Below are positions 18,875-26,000 of a stretch of DNA of 44,768 nucleotides, one piece after another. This DNA is from a virus. The notes beneath the pieces were generated by a model that saw only the letters and a program-made list of their open reading frames with translations, was not told where the DNA came from and searched no databases. Position 1 is the stretch's first letter, and every line of letters begins with the position of its first letter. The translations under genes and the position numbers were made by a program. Where the stretch lies: positions 64,695-109,462 of IMG/VR virus record IMGVR_UViG_3300030117_003369; one strand, written 5' to 3'.

Positions 18875-19081
18875 TCAGGCCTTGTAAATGATTACCAAAT
18901 AAGCATTTCCTAAGACATTGAGCATTTCGATACCAACGATGGTATCTGCGGTATTAGCATCGGTTACTGCGTCAAAGCCTGCATCAATTGCAGTTTGTAT
19001 TGCGGTAGCACCTGAAAAGTCAGCCGGTGATAGTGGACCTACCACCTTAGACTTTAGGGCTGCTAAGTTAGCACTTCCCAT
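18875..19081 (-). CDS. Small capsid-neighbour protein, 68 aa
   Basis: ATG at 19081 with GAGGTGAC upstream. The sequence is Ala/Asp-rich with SPADFSGATAIQTAIDAGFDAV and ends in strand-like VLGNAYLVIIYKA. No family recognised. Together with its two upstream neighbours it may be a decoration or neck component. The size, operon position and ribosome site make it a real gene; the role is unknown. Confidence 0.5.
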   Translation of the reverse strand: MGSANLAALKSKVVGPLSPADFSGATAIQTAIDAGFDAVTDANTADTIVGIEMLNVLGNAYLVIIYKA

Positions 19082-19092
19082 GCTTAGTCACC

Positions 19093-19419
19093 TCAATTGC
19101 GGCGACCAATTGCTAGGAAAGTTCCACCTTGTGTTGCTGCTGTATCTGCAAGTGTACCGTCAGCCAAAGCCATTGCGACACGGATAGTTGTTCCGTCAAT
19201 CCTCGTTTGAGGATGGAAAAGTACATTTTGTATGTTACTGCCGCCACCCGTGTCTGTGATTACTGATTCTTGCAAGATACCACTTAGGTTGACACCTGCA
19301 AAGTCAATACTTGCAAGTAGCCCACTCAAATCAATCGAGTTGTCTGCTGCTTCAAAGGTACCTGTCACTATCATTCTGTCACCGAAATAACTCGGTCTTG
19401 GATCTATTGTTACTGCCAT
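19093..19419 (-). CDS. Small beta-rich structural protein, 108 aa
   Basis: It starts at ATG 19419, sharing TAATG with the stop of the preceding gene. The composition is beta-prone: DRMIVTGTFEAADNSIDLSG, ASIDFAGVNLSGI, TTIRVAMAL. It looks like a capsid decoration or minor structural protein, placed within two kilobases downstream of the capsid gene. No signature allows a precise name. Confidence 0.5.
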   Translation of the reverse strand: MAVTIDPRPSYFGDRMIVTGTFEAADNSIDLSGLLASIDFAGVNLSGILQESVITDTGGGSNIQNVLFHPQTRIDGTTIRVAMALADGTLADTAATQGGTFLAIGRRN

Positions 19420-19817
19420 TATTCTTCATCTCCTGTAATTGTTTCTTCAACTGCCTCTTCTGCCACTGGCTCTTCGACAACTGCAGGCTCAGGCTCAGGT
19501 GCCGGAGGATTTAGTGTTTCCTCCACAAGTCCGAGTAGTTTCGCTTTTGTAGCGTAACCACCGAACTCTGCACCCTTAGCCTTGAGCCATGCGCTGATGT
19601 CTTTTTTAGTCCAGCCTGCGTCAGGTATTCCGTCATTTCCAGCATCTACTGTTATTCCAGCATCGCCTTCAATTCTAAAATGCTTAGGTGAAAGCCTTCG
19701 TCTATGTTGGTTTAGCCATTCTTGGCTAACCTCGACTGGCTCACTCCTTACCCACTGACCCGCCATATCTAGCCTACGCCTGTAAGCCAAAGGGCCAATG
19801 AAAGTTACTGTAGGCAA
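19419..19817 (-). CDS. SAP/HeH-like domain protein, 132 aa
   Basis: TTG at 19817 is the start, supported by AAGGTGAT upstream. N-terminal half: VTFIGPLAYRRRLDMAG and a basic NQHRRRLSPKHF stretch. Residues about 66-102 (DAGWTKKDISAWLK, then YATKAKLLGLVEETL) match the two-helix pattern of SAP/HeH/LEM domains, often found in small phage proteins beside capsid genes. The C-terminus is Pro/Glu-rich (APEPEPAVVEEP) and likely disordered. SAP-like folds usually bind nucleic acid or act as a docking helix pair. Assignment is by pattern only. Confidence 0.5.
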   Translation of the reverse strand: MPTVTFIGPLAYRRRLDMAGQWVRSEPVEVSQEWLNQHRRRLSPKHFRIEGDAGITVDAGNDGIPDAGWTKKDISAWLKAKGAEFGGYATKAKLLGLVEETLNPPAPEPEPAVVEEPVAEEAVEETITGDEE

Positions 19818-19828
19818 GTTGAATCACC

Positions 19829-20308
19829 TTAACCTGCGATTAGTGTAATCAAGGTAGTATCGGTTGCTCCACCAACAGTGAATGTCAGTTCACCAGTTTC
19901 GTGTGCTACTACAGTTGCTGCTGCTGCCAAAGACTCGTCAGTGTCAGTGTTGTTTGTCAAGTTGATAAGTGCATAAATGCGACTTAGGCCTGAGTCATAA
20001 GCATTAACTGCAAACTTCTGAGTTGTTCCTGTGTTACCTGTTACCATAACTGAAATCATTCTTAGACCTGATACTGGTACATTTGTTCCTGCTGTGTTGG
20101 TTGCAGTGAATGGAGTCAAAGTACCCGGATAACCCGCAGTACCTGCACTGTATGCATCTCCTGCTCCACTTAACCAAGCGGTGTTGTCACCCATTGTACC
20201 GTCTGCATCAGGTGCACTTGCTAGTGCACCCGGAGTGTTACCTGCAATTGGTATGTCTAGGTATGTTGTCGTTACTGTTAGGTTTGTATGCGATGTTACT
20301 GTTGCCAT
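19829..20308 (-). CDS. Capsid decoration / minor capsid protein candidate
   Basis: 159 aa, the first gene after the major capsid gene. ATG at 20308 has GGAGATGA upstream. It is Thr/Ala/Gly-rich and beta-prone throughout (MATVTSHTNLTVTTTYLDI, GLRMISVMVTGNTGTTQKFAV, TGELTFTVGGATDTTLITL). Direct placement after the capsid gene and the all-beta look suggest a decoration protein. No direct motif. It might alternatively be a fibre-like head protein. Confidence 0.5.
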   Translation of the reverse strand: MATVTSHTNLTVTTTYLDIPIAGNTPGALASAPDADGTMGDNTAWLSGAGDAYSAGTAGYPGTLTPFTATNTAGTNVPVSGLRMISVMVTGNTGTTQKFAVNAYDSGLSRIYALINLTNNTDTDESLAAAATVVAHETGELTFTVGGATDTTLITLIAG

Positions 20309-20345
20309 ATTTTTTCATCTCCTGTATTATTTGTCACAATCAACC

Positions 20346-21530
20346 TCAAGACAAGTCTCGGATTGAACCCTGACCTCCAAAGAAAGTAGTCCAAACTTCA
20401 CCCATTGTGCGGTAAAGTCCTTCCTGTCCTAGTCTGTTAATTGCGAATGGATCGCCAGTCTCGATACCGGACTCAAAGTATTGAGTAGGTTTCGCAGTAC
20501 TGTAGTATAGATAATCAGTATCAAGCATGTAGATTCTGCTAATACCGTCTGCTGCTACATCCTTAGATGGGATGATTGGTACACCGTTGTAGGTTGCGAC
20601 AATAAATCCTGCCTCAACACCCGGTACACCCTTAACGCCATTGTATGTTGGTACAACACGCTTCTCTTCCATGAATCTCTGTTGAGCCTGCAATAGTTGC
20701 TGGATTCTCATTAGAGTGTCATATCCTGTTAGCATAACCTTTGGATTACCACCACGAACCCAAATCTTTTGGAACATTCCGTCAAGATGGTCGAGTGATA
20801 GAGTTCTTTCGGTTAGACCTGCATCTGATGCAACATCAATTTCAGCGTTAGACCATGTGTTTGCACTTCGGTCAATGCTGTAGATGTCCAAGTCAGCAGC
20901 AGCACTTACATGCGCTGTGTGTGAAGTAGAAGAGCCACCGCTTACGGTTGCTGCATATCCAGTACCTGTACTGTCCATTGTGCTTGCTGCAGTTACTCTG
21001 TCAAGTGATTCAAGGTCGTTACCTGCAGGTGTGTCTACATCCTGTAGTAGCATTTGGTTGATGTGCTCAGCGTGGTGCTTACCCATCTCTTCCTTTAGGA
21101 CAGAGCGAATGTCGCCAAGTCCGTCATCCTTGTCATTCAAGAAGATTGCAACCTCGGACATATCGAATGAGTGTGCGATAGTCTTAGGCTTTGCTGCAAC
21201 ATTTTGGAATGTAGGCTTGGTGGTGTCAGGCAGTGTGCCGTTCTCTGCAATACCGCCACCGACTGCTGTCGAAGGCTTTGCAGTTACGACTCTCCATCCA
21301 CTGCGGTCCCAAGGCTTCTTAGGAAGGATAGAGAATGCGTTAAACTCTTGGTTCAACTGGGACCAAACCTTGCGTCCGTAGATCGCTTGGTAGGTACCAG
21401 CGGTTGTGCTTAGAAGTGGTGCATCTGCTTTGAGAAGTTCGCTACCTGAGTAACCGAATCCCATGTTAGTGCCTGCTCCATAGTAGTAGCGTTCCATGTC
21501 TTGTACTGTTCGTGTGTAATTTCGTGCCAT
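20346..21530 (-). CDS. HK97-fold major capsid protein
   Basis: 394 aa. ATG at 21530 sits behind GGAGGAATG, the strongest type of ribosome site in the window, fitting high expression. It follows the protease-scaffold gene by 15 nt, the standard order. Family-like features: an N-terminal arm with ERYYYGAGTN, GIAENGTLPDTTKPTFQ (E-loop and spine region), an internal helix NQMLLQDVDTPAGND, the segment NPKVMLTGYDTLMRIQQLL (A-domain), GVPIIPSKDV and a C-terminal block ending in a TTFFGGQG strand. It makes the icosahedral shell and is likely processed by the neighbouring protease. The HK97-fold call is a pattern-based judgement supported by the flanking terminase, portal and protease. Confidence 0.82.
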   Translation of the reverse strand: MARNYTRTVQDMERYYYGAGTNMGFGYSGSELLKADAPLLSTTAGTYQAIYGRKVWSQLNQEFNAFSILPKKPWDRSGWRVVTAKPSTAVGGGIAENGTLPDTTKPTFQNVAAKPKTIAHSFDMSEVAIFLNDKDDGLGDIRSVLKEEMGKHHAEHINQMLLQDVDTPAGNDLESLDRVTAASTMDSTGTGYAATVSGGSSTSHTAHVSAAADLDIYSIDRSANTWSNAEIDVASDAGLTERTLSLDHLDGMFQKIWVRGGNPKVMLTGYDTLMRIQQLLQAQQRFMEEKRVVPTYNGVKGVPGVEAGFIVATYNGVPIIPSKDVAADGISRIYMLDTDYLYYSTAKPTQYFESGIETGDPFAINRLGQEGLYRTMGEVWTTFFGGQGSIRDLS

Positions 21531-21545
21531 TATTCATTCCTCCAT

Positions 21546-23009
21546 TTAGTTCCAAACACTCCCAGCGAGGTTGTGTACCTCGTCCCAAGACATGTTTGCT
21601 AGTTCCTCTGTAGTTGGTATTGCTACACTGGAGTTGTCAGATGCTTTGCGGATTTCAGCCGCAGGTGCAGAAACGGACATGTTGTCGATTCTGTCACTTA
21701 GTTGGGAAATTGCCTTCTCGATAGTTGCGAGAGGGCCACGAGCGTCAAACTCTGCTGCTGCACGAGTCTGTGCTTCGGTTGTCAGTTCTTTCTGCAAGCG
21801 CTCAGAGAACACATCGTTCAAGTTGTTCTTGAACTGCTGTTCCATTGCTGCTGCCTTGAAAACTGCGTATGCTTCTTCAATTTCAGATGCGGAAACATTG
21901 TCAGGGTTTAGGTAAGACTTAGCGACATCGCCGCCTCCACCTAGTCCTGCACGGGAAATAGCATTGGTTGATGGTGAGCCACTTTCAGTTGCACGGCCCT
22001 TAACTTGACCTGCAAAGTAGTCTGCTCCATCTCCAATCTGCTCAGGAGTGCTACCAAGGTTAGCCTTGGCAACATCATCAAAGTGTGCACGAGCAGCACC
22101 AGTGTCTACGCCAGCGGATTTCAAAGTGTTCTCCATCCAATCTAGGTACTCACTGGTAATGACATCGCTATACTCTGACTTTTCCATGTCGTCCTTATCT
22201 TTCTTTTCGTCTTTCTTATCTTCTTCTTTATCTGCCATTTTGTCGTCCTCGGCTAATTGTATTTTGTCGTCTTTTGGTAAAGATAGATCTTCATCATCGT
22301 CGCCTTCTTCATCCTCGATTTCGTCTAAGACTTCCTCAAGTTCTTTATCCTCACCTTTTGGCTCTTTCATGTCACCCATGTCGTCCAATTGCTTAGATAG
22401 GCGGTCAATTACTGAAGATAATTCACCTAACGCATCTATTTCACTTGTCATAGTTGTGTCCTCCTTCAGTATTCTAAAGGATGCTTCAGGGTTAATCCCC
22501 TTTTCACAAATGGTAACTTCATGTAGTTCTAACTTGGAAATCTCAGTATAGTTTCCATGCTTTGCATCAGATTTGTTAATGCGCTTGAACGCCTGTCCTC
22601 CGATGCTGAACCCAGTTAGGTTACCCTTGCGAATCTCATTGGCTACTTCACGAGCCTTTTCGATGTCATCTCTAAGTTTGATGACAACGAACATGCCAGC
22701 GTCATCAACGCCGGACTTCCATAGTCTACCATCAGAGTCAGTGTAAGCCTTGATTACTTCGCCGACCTGAATGTTTGAATGTGCTAATTGAACATTGCGA
22801 AAACCATCTGCTTTCATAAAGTTACCAAAGGCGTCCTTTAATGCTCCACGAGTAATCAAGTCACCCTGCTTGTCTACCATCTCTACAGATGCGTAGCCAG
22901 CAATGATTAGGTCACTGGATGACTTGACAATGGCAATGCTAGCGGGGTGGACGGGGGTAGATTCCCTCAGTGCAGCCGCTGGTGCCATGCCGATAATTAC
23001 ACCGCTCAT
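21546..23009 (-). CDS. Prohead protease fused to C-terminal scaffold domain
   Basis: 487 aa. The N-terminal ~180 aa match HK97-type (U35/assemblin-fold) prohead serine protease: VDKQGDLI, His77 in QLAHSNIQVGEV, Ser135 in TGFSIGGQA, and ELHEVTICEKGINPEA (H163/E164), the place of the third catalytic residue. After an acidic linker (about 215-280, very Glu/Asp/Lys-rich) comes a long helical region ending in a short SWDEVHNLAGS motif at about 474-484. The layout suggests protease plus scaffold in one chain, cleaved during maturation. It starts at ATG 23009, though ATG at the eighth codon is also possible. The C-terminal motif recurs in the 119-aa upstream gene, which may compete for the same capsid site. 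Confidence 0.8.
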   Translation of the reverse strand: MSGVIIGMAPAAALRESTPVHPASIAIVKSSSDLIIAGYASVEMVDKQGDLITRGALKDAFGNFMKADGFRNVQLAHSNIQVGEVIKAYTDSDGRLWKSGVDDAGMFVVIKLRDDIEKAREVANEIRKGNLTGFSIGGQAFKRINKSDAKHGNYTEISKLELHEVTICEKGINPEASFRILKEDTTMTSEIDALGELSSVIDRLSKQLDDMGDMKEPKGEDKELEEVLDEIEDEEGDDDEDLSLPKDDKIQLAEDDKMADKEEDKKDEKKDKDDMEKSEYSDVITSEYLDWMENTLKSAGVDTGAARAHFDDVAKANLGSTPEQIGDGADYFAGQVKGRATESGSPSTNAISRAGLGGGGDVAKSYLNPDNVSASEIEEAYAVFKAAAMEQQFKNNLNDVFSERLQKELTTEAQTRAAAEFDARGPLATIEKAISQLSDRIDNMSVSAPAAEIRKASDNSSVAIPTTEELANMSWDEVHNLAGSVWN

Positions 23010-23014
23010 ACTAT

Positions 23015-26000
23015 TTAATAAGGTACGAAGGCCGCTTTGTCTTTATCTATAGACAAATGACCTGCTTCGTCATCATCAACAGGCTTTCTGTGGCCCATTT
23101 TCTTATCTTCTGCCCTTTCTTTGTTATCACGCTCTACATCCCTAGCGTCATGGTCGGGCATAGTTTTGGAACCAACAAGACTGGTAGGGCCACTTGGCGA
23201 TTCTATAGGTGTAGCATAATCTATTCCAAGTCCCATAGCACCTGTACTAGAATCACCAACAGCACCCACGCCTGACTTTAACATAGAAGATGCTAAACGC
23301 AAACTCTTTGCTAGCAATCGCTTGACTTTCTTTCTATGCTCAATGGCACTATCTACTTCAGAATCCCAATAATTAGTACCCTTTACTTTTTTAGGAGGTA
23401 TTAGGGGCTTAGCATCATTTTTAGATTCGTGAACTTCTGCTTTAGATTCGTCATCGTACAGTGACAGATCTGCTTTCAGCATAACTCCTGCGACTGGCGA
23501 CCAAAACGGCCTTTGGCTCTCAGCCAATCGAATCAACCAACCATTTTCTGCTTTTGGATTGAACATATACCACTCGCCATCGATTGTCGAAGCACGATAA
23601 CTTACATCCCCCGCAGCCATCTTGATGACGATTCTATCTCCATCCCTGTCGATTTCATGCGGCCACATCATAGGTTCAGACTTAGTGAACATCGATAATG
23701 TTTCTACACTCGATACTCCCTCACCTTCTGCTTCGCCTTTGATTTCATTACTGTTCACAGTGTATATGTCGGCCCCTTCTACACTTTCAGTGACAGAGAT
23801 ACTGTCTACATTTACTGTAACTATATCTCCAACTTCATACTCATCCTCAGATTGGAATGATGTACCCACATCCATGTATGTGTCGCCCTCATACTCAACA
23901 GCACGATCGCCTAACGAATCTTCATGTGTAATAGGACCAGTACCCAATCGATATGTGAAAGAAGATGTGCCCTTCTTGTCAAGAACCATTAGGTTGACAT
24001 CTTGACCTTCATCATACAACACCCACTTTGGGTGCCTATTTTCTCCTTTCATGTAAGTAGAGTTGGCATCCCTTAGTACCAATCGCTTATGCTCTTTGAG
24101 CAAATCTTTGACTATGACTTCTAAGCCGACATCATCCGTTAGCCTCAAATTGTGAGCAGCCGGTAGTAGCACATTCTCTGTACTCTCCATAGTACCTCTT
24201 AGAATCTTTATGCGCTCTTGCAAAGGCATATCGTGAACATCGCTATCATCATACTCTACAATATCTATGACATTGTATTCTTTACCTGCAAGCACCACAT
24301 CTACAACAAAGTTCTTCTTCGATATCTTCTCAAAGTTTTCCTTTGTTTCTTTGTCTAAATCGAAGTCGCCTCTAACTGTAATCTTGTCATCCTTCTTTTC
24401 CACGAATGCCCTTGGGCCTTCAGGCATAGCAGATACAATCCAGTCGCCACTAAATCCACGAAGGTGTTCCAAATCATCTAACTTGAATATGCGATGCATT
24501 GGTTGAAGGATTGGATATTCGCCATCCTTCTTGAGCATGATGTCAGGGTTAGAAAGCGAGGCAAGTAAAATTGTAGCATCCTCTTGCTTTTGGAATAAAC
24601 GCTTAAACGCTTGCGGGGAAACGAAATGCTGATTTTTTTCAGCGGCTTCCAAACCCAATGTGTGGCTCCACTGTTTCATAAAATCCGGTAATATTTTCTC
24701 ATACATAGACATTGGCATAGTTCTCGATGCAAAATCATAAGGTTCAACTTGCTTGAATCCAGTCACTATACCACGACTATTGTAGACTGGTTTGATAGTT
24801 GGTCTGTAACCTTCCCACTTGAAGTGAGGGTTGGGATCGGTAAAGAAACAATTGATTCCAATACCATGTTCAGATACATCTGAAATATCAGCCATATCGT
24901 TTTCAAAAGTGTGCTCTTTCAAATCAGTAGCCCCGTTGACAAAGGTTGGGTCTATGACGATATGTGCGTTCAAAAAATTAAGGTGTGGCCCTCCATCTTG
25001 CTCATCCAACTTTAACAAATGAATACCTAATTGTTCCTCTATCATTTTTGTTTTTTCAGTAGGGTGATAGCCGTCATCTAAGTGAAGTATTTCTTTCATG
25101 CGTTGCAAATAATCATGCACAACATGTTCCGGGTCACCTTGTTGAGTAAACAAATTGCCTTTCAAATCAGGATGCAAATGACCTAACAACTCAGCAATCG
25201 ACATTTGTTTAGTATCTGCTTCTACCATTTTTCGCTCATCGGGTGATAGATGCGTGTGAGTATCAATTACCTCAAACATTTTGTCTGAAATGCGATGGTG
25301 ATCGTCGTACCCACCTAGTTGAACATTAGGATGGTCCTTCTTATCTCCTTCTCTATCAAGAATAGATGCACCGTTATTCCTAATTATGTCCCTAATGCTA
25401 GAATGAGGTTCGCCACCTTCATGTAATTCGTGTTTCTTTTTACCACCGATTTCACTATATGTCCGGTATTTTTTATCTGTAGTAGAAGGGTCGTGACGGT
25501 GTAATGCTTGCTCTGCGACCATAGCCAACACAACTGCGTTGCTCAACATAGTGTAAGGGTCATTGACATTTCCAAAATCAACATTAGGGTCGTTATCAAT
25601 TTCTTCTCTTAGGTGCTGGGCTTTGTCACCAGTTGCTTCTAAATCGTGATGCCACTTTTCAGATTGGTGCTTGCCATAGGTAGATGTTGCGTGACGGGGA
25701 GTATAGTTCTTTATTTTGTCATACTCTTTTTGAAGTTCGTTTTCTAAATCTTGATACTCTTGTAACTCTTCTTGTGTCATTTGGTTGAAAACCTCGCCCG
25801 GAAGTTGAGTATATTCCATGTACTTGTTTAATTTTTCAAACAAATCTTGTTTGTCCATTTTAGGTCTTTCTTCCCTTTCTTTTTGTAATTCTTCTTTTGC
25901 TTCTCGTAAAGCCGTTACTGCTCTACTGCGTCTCATATTCTCTATATTGTATTGCCTTTCGACAAAATCTCTCATAACCTGCAAGTTGTGCCTTTCCATC

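Noticed and set aside
20884-21381. Plus-strand 165-aa reading
   Set aside because: Runs antisense through the well-supported capsid gene.
22048-22551. Plus-strand Ser-rich reading
   Set aside because: Serine runs are the complement of the Glu/Asp/Lys codons of the acidic linker in the protease-scaffold gene.
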